Positions 1 to 5,800 of a stretch of DNA of 6,839 nucleotides are shown one piece after another. Each line of letters begins with the position of its first letter. The stretch's first letter is position 1. The stretch is from positions 1 through 6,839 of the forward strand of contig CAMLGP010000148.1 in NCBI GenBank assembly GCA_946479535.1. The letters are read 5' to 3'. Source of the DNA: an uncultured Bacteroidota bacterium. Its GTDB lineage: Bacteria; Bacteroidota; Bacteroidia; Chitinophagales; Chitinophagaceae. The notes below the pieces were generated by a model, which was not told where the DNA came from, did not search any database, and was given only the letters and a program-made list of their open reading frames with translations. Both the position numbers and the translations under genes were made by a program.

Positions 1-40
1 TATTGCCAATCGTTTCCAGTATATTATTCTTGATATCCAT
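1..40 (-). CDS. PLP-dependent cysteine synthase / cystathionine beta-synthase-like enzyme, N-terminal fragment
   Basis: The minus strand starts an ATG at 40-38 and reads MDIKNNILETIGN before the window edge; the next base is A, compatible with the Thr that usually follows. The string NxILETIGNT(P)L is the characteristic start of fold-type II PLP enzymes that make cysteine or cystathionine (cysteine synthase, cystathionine beta-synthase). They act in the cytoplasm on serine or O-acetylserine. Only 13 residues are visible, so the catalytic lysine and any CBS domains lie outside and the two enzymes cannot be separated. A Bacteroidota-type promoter element ends five bases before the ATG, which supports this start. 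The gene lies downstream of the sigma/anti-sigma operon on the same strand but is separated from it by a terminator. Confidence 0.6.
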   Translation of the reverse strand, partial: MDIKNNILETIGN

Positions 41-45
41 TGCCG

Positions 46-53
46 CAAAGGTA
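46..53 (-). promoter_or_regulatory. Bacteroidota -7 promoter element (TACCTTTG) of the cysteine synthase-like gene
   Basis: On the minus strand TACCTTTG matches the TAnnTTTG consensus of the Bacteroidota housekeeping sigma factor exactly. Only five bases (CGGCA) separate it from the ATG at 40, so transcription would begin at or next to the start codon and the mRNA would be leaderless or nearly so. I see no convincing TTTG at the -33 position; that region is occupied by the G-rich arm of the upstream terminator. Confidence 0.55.
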
Positions 54-60
54 GGATATT

Positions 61-92
61 ACAAAAAGAACCCCTTCTGGGAACAGAAGGGG
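61..92 (-). terminator. intrinsic terminator closing the sigma/anti-sigma operon
   Basis: On the minus strand CCCCTTCT (92-85 region) and AGAAGGGG (78-71) form a perfect 8-bp stem around a 6-base loop, GTTCCC, followed by TTCTTTTTG. It lies between the anti-sigma stop codon (228) and the next minus-strand gene (start at 40), so it most likely ends the upstream operon. The loop is also complementary to GGGAAC at 107-102, which could add a pseudoknot or a competing structure. Confidence 0.7.
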
Positions 93-144
93 GAATGTAT
101 GGTTCCCTGCCCCCGCCGATGACGGAGGTAGAAGAATAACCGGC

Positions 145-202
145 TGATGGATCATTATAAATAGCGACCTGGCTTAGCCAGGGCCCAACGCTCAACCCAT
201 CA
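145..202. other. possible folded element in the anti-sigma 3' region
   Basis: A perfect 6-bp hairpin CCTGGC-TTA-GCCAGG (168-182) sits inside an outer complementary pair, TGATGG (145-150) with CCATCA (197-202). Read on the minus strand it would lie in the 3' untranslated region of the anti-sigma transcript, before the terminator. No U run follows, and I recognise no RNA family. It may be a fortuitous or RNA-stabilising structure. The rest of the 41-227 gap holds only the promoter and terminator listed separately. Confidence 0.25.
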
Positions 203-227
203 AGCTTCTTTAATTAAATAGTTGAAA

Positions 228-761
228 TTACTTTCCGGTAAATTTCTTCCGCTTATTTGCCAGGTAACGATCCAGCAGGAACAGTCCTGCCACAATATTC
301 ACGATCATGAATGCATTTACCCAGGTATTATTGAAGAATCGGGAATAATTGACTTTATTAAGGTCTACCGGAAGTACCGAATCTGCGTGGCTATTCCAAT
401 CTAAATGCAATTGCGAGAAACCGTAGATAAGAAATCCAACAATCAACGTAACGAAAAATATTCCGATACCACGAATGACATTCTTATTGATATAAGAACT
501 TGTAGCAGGTGCTATTTGTAACCGTGCAATTTCATCCATAACGTTTTTTGTAAAGCGCATGGAAGGCTGCTCCAGCTCTGAAGATTGCATAAGCTGATGA
601 ACATCCAGTAATTCATGGTATTTGGCCTTCCACTCAGCATTGGCTTCCAGTAATTGGTCAATTAACGTTCTTTCTGAAGGGGAGGAAATGCCATCAATAT
701 AGTCCCACAGGCGCTGCTCATCTCCTTCTTCAAAAGGGCTGTTTATTTGATGTATGCTCAT
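228..761 (-). CDS. membrane anti-sigma factor-like protein
   Basis: This 177-residue protein probably holds the preceding ECF sigma factor at the membrane and releases it on a signal. The N-terminal cytoplasmic part (about 1-92) includes LWDYIDG (19-24 region) and a helical stretch through ELEQPSMRFTKNVMDEI (62-78), a pattern common in Bacteroidota proteins encoded after ECF sigma genes. Two hydrophobic segments follow, at about 95-115 and 147-165, giving a short loop of about 30 residues outside the membrane and a basic cytoplasmic tail (NKRKKFTGK). The protein contains no cysteine, so it cannot carry the HxxxCxxC zinc site of classical ZAS anti-sigma factors. The ATG lies 24 bases after the sigma stop codon, a spacing typical of co-transcription; GGAAAG just before it is only a weak ribosome-binding site. 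The role is inferred from position and topology. Confidence 0.75.
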   Translation of the reverse strand: MSIHQINSPFEEGDEQRLWDYIDGISSPSERTLIDQLLEANAEWKAKYHELLDVHQLMQSSELEQPSMRFTKNVMDEIARLQIAPATSSYINKNVIRGIGIFFVTLIVGFLIYGFSQLHLDWNSHADSVLPVDLNKVNYSRFFNNTWVNAFMIVNIVAGLFLLDRYLANKRKKFTGK

Positions 762-785
762 AGCTTTCCGCTTTTCAATTATTAA

Positions 786-1367
786 TTACAATAGATCTTT
801 TACTTCTTCGGCAAAATGGGATTCCATTTTTTCTTTAAGCCTTGTTCTTGCCCGGTGCAATCTCACTTTTGCCGCATTGGGAGCAATAGTCAATATTGTG
901 GCAATCTCTTCAAGGCTTTGTTCCCCCTTATAAAATAAGGTAAGAATTTCCGCATCCTCCCTACTCAATAACCGGATTGCCTGATTGACCATTGCAACCC
1001 GGCTTTTTTGCTCTACCAGGTTGGCCCGCATACCTGAATCAATACTATCAGCTGCTTCAAACACTTTTTCATTGTCCAGGGAATGAGTTTCCAGTTTCTT
1101 TTTCCTCAAAAAGGTGATACAGGTTGTATTCACGATTGTATATAGCCAGGTGCTGAATTTGGAGGCTCCTCTAAAATCTGCCAAAGAGCGATAGACCTTG
1201 ATAAAAACATCCTGCGCAACTTCTTCTGCATCTTCCCTGATTTTTAAAAAGCGCATCGTAAGGGTGAAAACGTATTGCTGGTACCGGTCAACCAGCAGGG
1301 CATAGGCCTGTTGATCTCCTGCCAGCACTTTACTAATGATCTCATTATCATTCAGTCCGGTTAACAT
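786..1367 (-). CDS. ECF-type RNA polymerase sigma factor (sigma-70 family)
   Basis: The 193-residue protein directs RNA polymerase to a dedicated promoter set and is of usual ECF length. Region 2 spans about 20-90, with the core-binding and -10-reading segment DAEEVAQDVFIKVYRSL (46-62) and FSTWLYTIVNTTCITFLRKKK (about 71-91). Region 4 spans about 127-180, with the helix-turn-helix SLEEIATILTIAPNAAKVRL (151-170) followed by HRARTRLKEKM. There is no region 1 or 3. A membrane anti-sigma-like gene follows after 24 bases, so the pair is probably co-transcribed. I found no clear TAnnTTTG element before the start; a long inverted repeat begins only 30 bases upstream, so the promoter must lie in or beyond it. 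The regulon cannot be read from the sequence. Confidence 0.95.
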   Translation of the reverse strand: MLTGLNDNEIISKVLAGDQQAYALLVDRYQQYVFTLTMRFLKIREDAEEVAQDVFIKVYRSLADFRGASKFSTWLYTIVNTTCITFLRKKKLETHSLDNEKVFEAADSIDSGMRANLVEQKSRVAMVNQAIRLLSREDAEILTLFYKGEQSLEEIATILTIAPNAAKVRLHRARTRLKEKMESHFAEEVKDLL

Positions 1368-1396
1368 TCAATAATAAGACTACAAGTGATAGAGTC

Positions 1397-1558
1397 AGGT
1401 TACAATGATTTTGAAATTGGGGAATTTTGAAATTTAGTCAGTTTGAACAAACCATCATTTATTCAACATGCTTTAAGTTACATGTAATTGAGTGAATTTC
1501 AGCAGAATGAAATTTCAAAATTTGCCAATTTCCAAATTCTTCTTCAGGTCTGTAACCT
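1397..1558. repeat. inverted-repeat element between divergent genes
   Basis: The element is bounded by AGGTTACA (1397-1404) and its exact complement TGTAACCT (1551-1558). Inside these ends the arms 1407-1435 and 1510-1539 are complementary over about 29 bases: 13 bases match exactly (AATTTTGAAATTT against AAATTTCAAAATT) and the rest with a few mismatches and one gap. The central loop (1436-1509) contains a smaller imperfect hairpin around CATG (1467-1470) and CATG (1481-1484). It fills most of the gap between the sigma gene and the DUF6249 gene. No open reading frame or transposase is present. It resembles a non-coding palindromic repeat or MITE-like element, and it shares words with the element at 3797-3868. 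Confidence 0.6.
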
Positions 1559-1622
1559 ACTCCAGCCGCCCGTAGTCATATAGGCAGACTCAGGTCACTT
1601 TATTTTATATAAATTTATTATT

Positions 1623-2039
1623 ATGCAAGCCTCAGAAGCGCTCATTTTTATTGTAATGTTTACCGGCCTTTTTGCCTGTGTGTTTGGGATTTATTACCTG
1701 AATACCCGCCAGAACCTGGCAATGATCGAAAAAGGCATGAACCCCAGGATCAAGTATAATCGCCCAGCTCCATTTAAGAATCTGAAATGGGCCCTGTTGC
1801 TGGTAGGTGCCGGTGCCGGGTTATTGATTGCCTATGTTTTGGATGTTACTATCATTCAAAGGGCATATACCTATGTTGTAAATGGAGAGATCCGCCATGA
1901 GTGGCATAATGATAATCCTGCCATTTATTTTGCCCTGATTGCAATGGGCGGAGGACTAGGACTTTTCGGATCTTATAAAATTGAGAAGAAATGGTGGGAT
2001 GAGAATAAGGAAGTTGCGCAGGGAATGGAAACCCGCTAA
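1623..2039 (+). CDS. DUF6249-type small integral membrane protein
   Basis: This is a 138-residue protein of unknown function. Three hydrophobic segments are visible at about 6-24, 55-74 and 101-118. The segment after the first helix, YYLNTRQNLAMIEKGMNP (about 24-41), has the short basic stretch with MIEKG seen in Bacteroidota proteins annotated as DUF6249, and the second and third helices are glycine-rich (LLVGAGAGLLIAY, ALIAMGGGLGLFG). The C-terminus is charged and probably cytoplasmic. In this phylum such proteins are often encoded beside ECF sigma factor genes, as here, where the two are divergent; a shared stress or envelope role is only a guess. The ATG follows a very AT-rich stretch without a Shine-Dalgarno. 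A terminator lies about 30 bases after the stop codon. Confidence 0.75.
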   Translation: MQASEALIFIVMFTGLFACVFGIYYLNTRQNLAMIEKGMNPRIKYNRPAPFKNLKWALLLVGAGAGLLIAYVLDVTIIQRAYTYVVNGEIRHEWHNDNPAIYFALIAMGGGLGLFGSYKIEKKWWDENKEVAQGMETR

Positions 2040-2067
2040 TCAAAAGTTGTTAGCAATTCACTATAAG

Positions 2068-2092
2068 AAAGCCTCCGGTAAGGGAGGCTTTT
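2068..2092. terminator. bidirectional intrinsic terminator between convergent genes
   Basis: AAAGCCTCC (2068-2076) and GGAGGCTTT (2083-2091) form a perfect 9-bp stem with the loop GGTAAG. The plus strand continues the T run (TTTT); the minus strand reads TTTCTTATAG after the stem. It sits between the stop codons of the DUF6249 gene (2039) and the S41 protease gene (2128), so it can serve both. Confidence 0.85.
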
Positions 2093-2127
2093 ACTATTTA
2101 AGCTGGGATTAATAACTTAAACCTTCA

Positions 2128-3717
2128 TTACTTCTTTTGCATTTCTGCCAGGGCTTTATTGATCACATTATCTTCCTTATTCAACACTTCATACAATCCA
2201 TTATTTCTCCAGCGGAATTTACTTAAAGAGGCCTCCAGCCTTGTTTGCAATCTTTCTTTCTGCTGGCCATTGATACTATCCAGGTGAACAGCCTCTTTTC
2301 CAATATAACCGATGAACTCATTCCAGAGTTGATCTTTGTTGAATTTCTTTATATAATCTGAAACCGAAGTGTATTTATCGATCTGCCCCCGGTTGCGCAG
2401 GTAAAACAGGTAAACGAAATTATTGAAGCTTCCATTTGCCACCAGCCTGTCGATCCCTCCCGGATACGCTGTTGTATCAATCGGAACAAAAACATTCGGC
2501 ATTATTCCACCCCCCCCATATAGTGTATCGCCGCAATTGGTGGGGAAGGCTTCACCTTTCTGGATCTTGTTGGAATCTGCATAGAGCGCCTCACCATTCT
2601 GATAGCGTTCCCATATCTCATCCATGTACACTTTTTTTCCTTTATTATAAGGACGCTGAATGCTTCTACCAATGGGAGTATAGTAACGTGCTACGGTAAG
2701 CCTGATCGCCGAGCCATCGCTAAGATCATATTGTTCCTGTACCAGTCCTTTTCCAAATGTGCGCCTCCCAATAATGGTGGCCCTGCACCAATCCTGTAAG
2801 GCACCGGCAAGCACCTCACTTGCGCTGGCTGAAAGCTCATTCACCAGCACACACAATTTACCTGTTTCTAAAAGACCCGGACGTTTACACCGGTATTCTC
2901 TTTTTTTGCTGTTTATTCCTTCGGTATAGACGATCAGCTTATCCTGGTCAAGGAATTCATCAGCAATATCAACAGCTTCATTCATGTATCCGCCACCATT
3001 ATCACGGAGATCAAAAATGAGACTCTTAAGTCCTTTTTTCTGCAGGTCTTCCAATGCCTTCATCACTTCCTCATAGCTGGTTTCGGTAAACTTGTTGAGC
3101 TTGATATAACCTGTAGTATCATTGATCATATAGGCTGCATCAACAGAAAATACCGGAATGCTTTCACGGGTGACCTTTACAGTTTTCAGCTGACCATTTC
3201 TCAGGATCGTCAATGTTGCAACGGAGCCTTTTTCACCCCGGATATGTTCCCTGATGGTTGTGGTAGAAATATTTGGTGCTGTTAGAGAGGAATCATCAGC
3301 CTTGATGATCTTGTCGCCGATCTGCAGACCCGCTTTTTCACTGGGTCCTTCCGGCATTACATAAACAACATTTACAGTATCATTAAAAATATTGAATTCA
3401 ACACCAATACCTTCAAAATTACCAGCCAGGTCTTCATTGGCTGCCTTCAATTCAACAGGAGGAAAATAAACGGAGTGAGGATCCAGTTCTTTCATCATTT
3501 CCTGGATGGCACCCATCTGGAGCGTATCCAGGTTTACAGGGTCTACGTATTTCAACCGGATCAGGTCTACTGCCTCCTGAAGTGAGGTGGGCTTGCTGGT
3601 TTTGAAGAACCCCTTGCCCTTTCCAGCCCCATTTAGCCGGTACCCAAAGAACATTCCTGCAATCATTACAATGGAGAAAAGAAGTGGTAGCCAGACCTGC
3701 AATTTTTTGTTTCCCAT
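2128..3717 (-). CDS. S41 family C-terminal processing peptidase (CtpA/Prc-like)
   Basis: This 529-residue serine protease would cleave envelope proteins at exposed C-termini. A hydrophobic segment at about 8-26 (LPLLFSIVMIAGMFFGY) after MGNKKLQ is a signal anchor, so the enzyme faces the periplasm. A helical region with DPHSVYF (79-85) precedes a PDZ domain at about 99-185 (FEGIGVEF at 101-108, GPSEKAGLQIGDKI at 124-137). The protease domain follows, to about 412. Ser298 in NELSASASEVLAGALQD (293-309) and Lys323 in TFGKGLVQ (320-327) are 25 residues apart, the spacing of the Prc Ser-Lys dyad. GGGGIMPNV (401-409) is also typical of the family. The last 115 residues are a helical C-terminal extension of unknown role. 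The family is well conserved and the dyad intact, so I expect activity; substrates are unknown. The gene appears monocistronic, with a -7 element at 3752-3759. Confidence 0.93.
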   Translation of the reverse strand: MGNKKLQVWLPLLFSIVMIAGMFFGYRLNGAGKGKGFFKTSKPTSLQEAVDLIRLKYVDPVNLDTLQMGAIQEMMKELDPHSVYFPPVELKAANEDLAGNFEGIGVEFNIFNDTVNVVYVMPEGPSEKAGLQIGDKIIKADDSSLTAPNISTTTIREHIRGEKGSVATLTILRNGQLKTVKVTRESIPVFSVDAAYMINDTTGYIKLNKFTETSYEEVMKALEDLQKKGLKSLIFDLRDNGGGYMNEAVDIADEFLDQDKLIVYTEGINSKKREYRCKRPGLLETGKLCVLVNELSASASEVLAGALQDWCRATIIGRRTFGKGLVQEQYDLSDGSAIRLTVARYYTPIGRSIQRPYNKGKKVYMDEIWERYQNGEALYADSNKIQKGEAFPTNCGDTLYGGGGIMPNVFVPIDTTAYPGGIDRLVANGSFNNFVYLFYLRNRGQIDKYTSVSDYIKKFNKDQLWNEFIGYIGKEAVHLDSINGQQKERLQTRLEASLSKFRWRNNGLYEVLNKEDNVINKALAEMQKK

Positions 3718-3751
3718 CCTTAAACTTTAATGTAATTTGGCGCAAAATAGA

Positions 3752-3759
3752 CAAAGTTA
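3752..3759 (-). promoter_or_regulatory. Bacteroidota -7 promoter element (TAACTTTG) of the S41 peptidase gene
   Basis: The minus strand reads TAACTTTG, an exact TAnnTTTG match, 34 bases before the ATG at 3717. A run of T (on the minus strand, about 3777-3784) lies near the expected -33 position but lacks a clear TTG. Transcription would start at about 3746, giving a 5' leader of roughly 30 bases. Confidence 0.5.
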
Positions 3760-3796
3760 AGTACAGTCTTAGTTTGAAAAAAAACGAATATGTATG

Positions 3797-3868
3797 ATTT
3801 TGAAATGTCCACATTTCGAAATTGGAAAATCGGGATTTCGAAATTTCCCAATTTCAAAATTTCAAAAT
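3797..3868. repeat. AT-rich palindromic repeat between divergent genes
   Basis: The element is bounded by ATTTTGAAAT (3797-3806) and ATTTCAAAAT, which occurs twice on the right (3851-3860 and 3859-3868, overlapping by two bases). Inside are two identical copies of the self-complementary ATTTCGAAAT (3813-3822 and 3835-3844). GAAATTGGAAA (3818-3828) can also pair with TTTCCCAATTTC (3844-3855 region) with one bulged C. It separates the divergent protease and kinase genes and has no coding capacity. It shares the words ATTTTGAAAT and CCAATTTC with the element at 1397-1558, suggesting one repeat family. Confidence 0.55.
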
Positions 3869-3905
3869 GAGATTCAAGCTAATTCTTTACTGTTGTATCA
3901 TATAA

Positions 3906-4745
3906 ATGGGTTCCATTAAATTAATAGCAGACAGCGGTGCCACCAAGGTAGAATGGGGATTGCTGTTGGGTGACAAAAGAAAGATCATTACTACCAAAGG
4001 CATCAGCCCTTACTTCTTATCTCCAGAAGCCATCCGGGAATTACTGGAACAGGAGCTCCTTCCTAAACTAAAGACAAAGATTGACGAGGTATATTTCTAT
4101 GGAACGGGCCTTTTTGATCCAAAGAATGTGCAGATGATGAAGAAGGTATTTAAGAATGTCTTTCCGGGTGCATCAATTGAGGCGGATCATGATTTGATGG
4201 GAGCGGCCCGCGCACTTTGTGGACACGAAAAAGGAATTGCCTGCAACCTGGGCACCGGAATGTTCTCCTGCTATTATGACGGCAAAAAAATTGTAAAAAG
4301 CAGGCCAGGCATTGGTTATGCACTGGGTGATGAGGGAAGTGGTGCGTTTTTGGGCAAGAAGGTGATCCAGTACTATTTGTATGAAATATTTGATGAAGAC
4401 CTTAGTTACCGGTTCAATCAGAAATATAATATAGACAGGGCTGGGATCCTTGAAAATGTATACCGGAAGCCATTCCCCAACCGTTACCTGGCTTCATTTG
4501 CCCTCTTCCTTGCAGAAAACCGCGGACATTATATGATTGAAAACATCATAGAGGACGGCCTGAATGAGTTTTTCTTTTTCCATTTATGCAAATATTCTGA
4601 GTCCTGGCGTTATCCTATCAATTTTGTGGGGAGTATTGCATTTGGATTTAAGGATGTCTTGCAGCAGCTTTGCAGAAGTTATGAATTTGACCTGGGGAAA
4701 ATAATAAAGAAACCAATCCAGGCTTTACTGGACTATCATAGTTAA
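3906..4745 (+). CDS. BadF/BadG/BcrA/BcrD-family amino-sugar kinase (GlcNAc or MurNAc kinase)
   Basis: The 279-residue protein is an ASKHA-fold kinase expected to phosphorylate N-acetylglucosamine or N-acetylmuramate in the cytoplasm. Visible motifs are the phosphate-1 loop IADSGATKVEWGL (7-19), DHDLMGAARALCG (94-106) with the probable catalytic Asp96, the second phosphate loop NLGTGMFS (114-121), GIGYALGDEGSGAFLGKK (135-152), KPFPNRYLASFALFLAENRG (about 188-207) and FVGSIAFGFKD (240-250). The murQ gene follows after 11 bases, so the two form an operon. The product of a MurNAc kinase is the substrate of MurQ, and BadF-family kinases acting on both MurNAc and GlcNAc (MurK) are known, which favours that role. 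The loop 114-121 departs from the usual ILGTGSNS form, which may affect specificity. TACTGTTG at 3888-3895 is a one-mismatch -7 element ten bases before the ATG, but I am unsure of it. Confidence 0.85.
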   Translation: MGSIKLIADSGATKVEWGLLLGDKRKIITTKGISPYFLSPEAIRELLEQELLPKLKTKIDEVYFYGTGLFDPKNVQMMKKVFKNVFPGASIEADHDLMGAARALCGHEKGIACNLGTGMFSCYYDGKKIVKSRPGIGYALGDEGSGAFLGKKVIQYYLYEIFDEDLSYRFNQKYNIDRAGILENVYRKPFPNRYLASFALFLAENRGHYMIENIIEDGLNEFFFFHLCKYSESWRYPINFVGSIAFGFKDVLQQLCRSYEFDLGKIIKKPIQALLDYHS

Positions 4746-4756
4746 AAGAACGGCGT

Positions 4757-5581
4757 ATGTCTTTTGAAAAAATAACCGAACAGGAAAGCATTTATCATCA
4801 TTTAGAGAAAATGTCAGTAGCAGAGATACTGACGCATATAAATAAGGAGGACCAGACTGTACCATTTGCTGTTGCCAAAGCAATACCTGCTATTGAAAAA
4901 TTGACGGAAGCGATTAGCGACAAAATGCTCATGGGAGGGAGGTTATTTTACATTGGTGCAGGAACCAGTGGAAGGCTGGCAGTTGTTGATGCCAGTGAAT
5001 GCCCGCCAACCTATGGTGTTCCTTATGGTCTGGTGAATGCCGTAATAGCCGGCGGCCAAAAAGCAATAACTACTGCCATTGAATTTGCAGAAGATGATAC
5101 TGAGCAGGGTTGGAAAGATCTCCAGGCCTTCAAGGTCTCATCACGTGATGTGGTAATAGGTATAGCAGCCAGCGGCACCACACCTTATGTGATCAGCGCA
5201 TTGAATGAATGCCGGAAACAGGGCATTATTACAGGCAGCATTTCCTGTAATCCGGATTCACCAGTAAGTGCAGTGGCTGATTTTCCGATTGAAGTAATTG
5301 TGGGCCCGGAATTCGTTACCGGAAGTACCCGGATGAAAAGTGGCACTGCTCAAAAGCTGGTATTGAACATGATCTCAACCACAGTAATGATCCAGCTGGG
5401 AAGAGTAGAGGATAATAAAATGGTAAACATGCAACTGACAAATGAGAAACTGGTTGACAGAGGTGTCAAAATGCTCATGGAAAGACTAAAGCTGAAGGAT
5501 TATGATAAAACCAAACAGTTGTTATTGCAGCACGGAAGTGTGAAGAAAGCGGCTGAGTCGTTGGTTGATAATAGTAAATGA
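4757..5581 (+). CDS. murQ: N-acetylmuramic acid 6-phosphate etherase
   Basis: MurQ cleaves the lactyl ether of MurNAc-6-phosphate to give GlcNAc-6-phosphate and D-lactate, a step in peptidoglycan recycling. The 274-residue protein starts with KITEQES...HHLEKMSVAEIL, the usual N-terminus, followed by a SIS domain from about 50 to 220. Landmarks are GRLFYIGAGTSGRLAVVDASECPPTYG (61-87, with catalytic Glu81), AEDD (111-114, with the second Glu at 112; the 31-residue spacing equals that of Glu83 and Glu114 in the E. coli enzyme), the sugar-phosphate loop IAASGTTPYV (136-145) and the signature GPEFVTGSTRMKSGTAQK (183-200). A small helical C-terminal domain ends at the TGA. The length is slightly under that of E. 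coli MurQ (298). The start follows the kinase stop codon by 11 bases, so the two are co-expressed; a long palindrome with a T run follows. Confidence 0.96.
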   Translation: MSFEKITEQESIYHHLEKMSVAEILTHINKEDQTVPFAVAKAIPAIEKLTEAISDKMLMGGRLFYIGAGTSGRLAVVDASECPPTYGVPYGLVNAVIAGGQKAITTAIEFAEDDTEQGWKDLQAFKVSSRDVVIGIAASGTTPYVISALNECRKQGIITGSISCNPDSPVSAVADFPIEVIVGPEFVTGSTRMKSGTAQKLVLNMISTTVMIQLGRVEDNKMVNMQLTNEKLVDRGVKMLMERLKLKDYDKTKQLLLQHGSVKKAAESLVDNSK

Positions 5582-5591
5582 TTACTAATAG

Positions 5592-5645
5592 CTAATGGCT
5601 AATAGCTCATAGCCTTTAGCTATTAGCTGTTAGCCATTAGTTTTT
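5592..5645 (+). terminator. palindromic repeat acting as probable terminator of the kinase-murQ operon
   Basis: Arms 5592-5613 and 5619-5640 form a 22-bp stem with one G-U pair and one mismatch around the five-base loop CTTTA, followed by TTTTT (5641-5645). It starts ten bases after the murQ stop codon. The arms are built from the repeated word CTAATRGCTAAT, typical of short intergenic palindromes that recur in Bacteroidota genomes, so it may be a member of a dispersed family reused as a terminator. Its words differ from those of the other two palindromic elements in the window. Confidence 0.7.
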
Positions 5646-5678
5646 AGGGCAAAAATTTTTAATCTCGTAATTTCCCAG

Positions 5679-5686
5679 TATCTTCG
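5679..5686 (+). promoter_or_regulatory. candidate promoter (TATCTTCG) of the thr leader and thrA
   Basis: TATCTTCG differs from TAnnTTTG at one position. TTTTT at 5656-5660 lies about 18 bases upstream, where a -33 element would be. Transcription would begin near 5692, giving about 49 bases before the leader peptide ATG and about 217 bases before thrA. No better promoter was found between the murQ palindrome and the leader peptide. Confidence 0.4.
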
Positions 5687-5740
5687 ACGCATAGGAAGAA
5701 AGTGGTAAGATTATTCAACCATATTACACTCACTCCATTG

Positions 5741-5800
5741 ATGAATGCACATTCATTTGCTTCATCTATTACCACCTCAACAACTACAACAATCCGCTAA
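5741..5800 (+). CDS. threonine-rich leader peptide (thrL-like)
   Basis: A 19-codon frame from ATG to TAA encodes MNAHSFASSITTSTTTTIR. Residues 10-18 contain six Thr (11, 12, 14-17) and two Ile (10, 18), closely resembling the E. coli thr operon leader in composition and position. The stop codon is 108 bases before a ThrA-type gene. In attenuation, slow translation of Thr or Ile codons when the charged tRNAs are scarce changes folding of the downstream RNA; the peptide itself usually has no function. The last three sense codons (5789-5797) are the left arm of a perfect hairpin, as expected for control codons. There is no Shine-Dalgarno, which is normal for this phylum. The inference rests on amino-acid composition, overlap with the hairpin, and the match with the downstream pathway. 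A chance frame is possible but unlikely with all three agreeing. Confidence 0.75.
   Translation: MNAHSFASSITTSTTTTIR

Noticed and set aside
145..202. A tRNA or known small RNA in the gap after the anti-sigma gene
   Set aside because: The hairpin and outer pair do not give a cloverleaf, and no T-loop GTTCRA sequence is present.
222..404. A 60-codon plus-strand open frame opposite the anti-sigma gene
   Set aside because: It lies antisense to a well-supported gene, its translation has no recognisable features, and it has no promoter.
1397..1558. An insertion sequence
   Set aside because: The element is only 162 bp and has no transposase frame; at most it is a non-autonomous element.
2436..3020. 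Two plus-strand open frames (2436-2699 and 2820-3020) and one minus-strand frame (1852-2043)
   Set aside because: All are antisense to genes with clear family motifs and have implausible compositions rich in His, Cys and Arg or Trp.
3452..3814. A 120-codon minus-strand open frame overlapping the S41 peptidase start in another frame
   Set aside because: It overlaps the signal anchor and N-terminal region of the peptidase out of frame, begins inside the palindromic repeat, and its translation looks like low-complexity shadow sequence.
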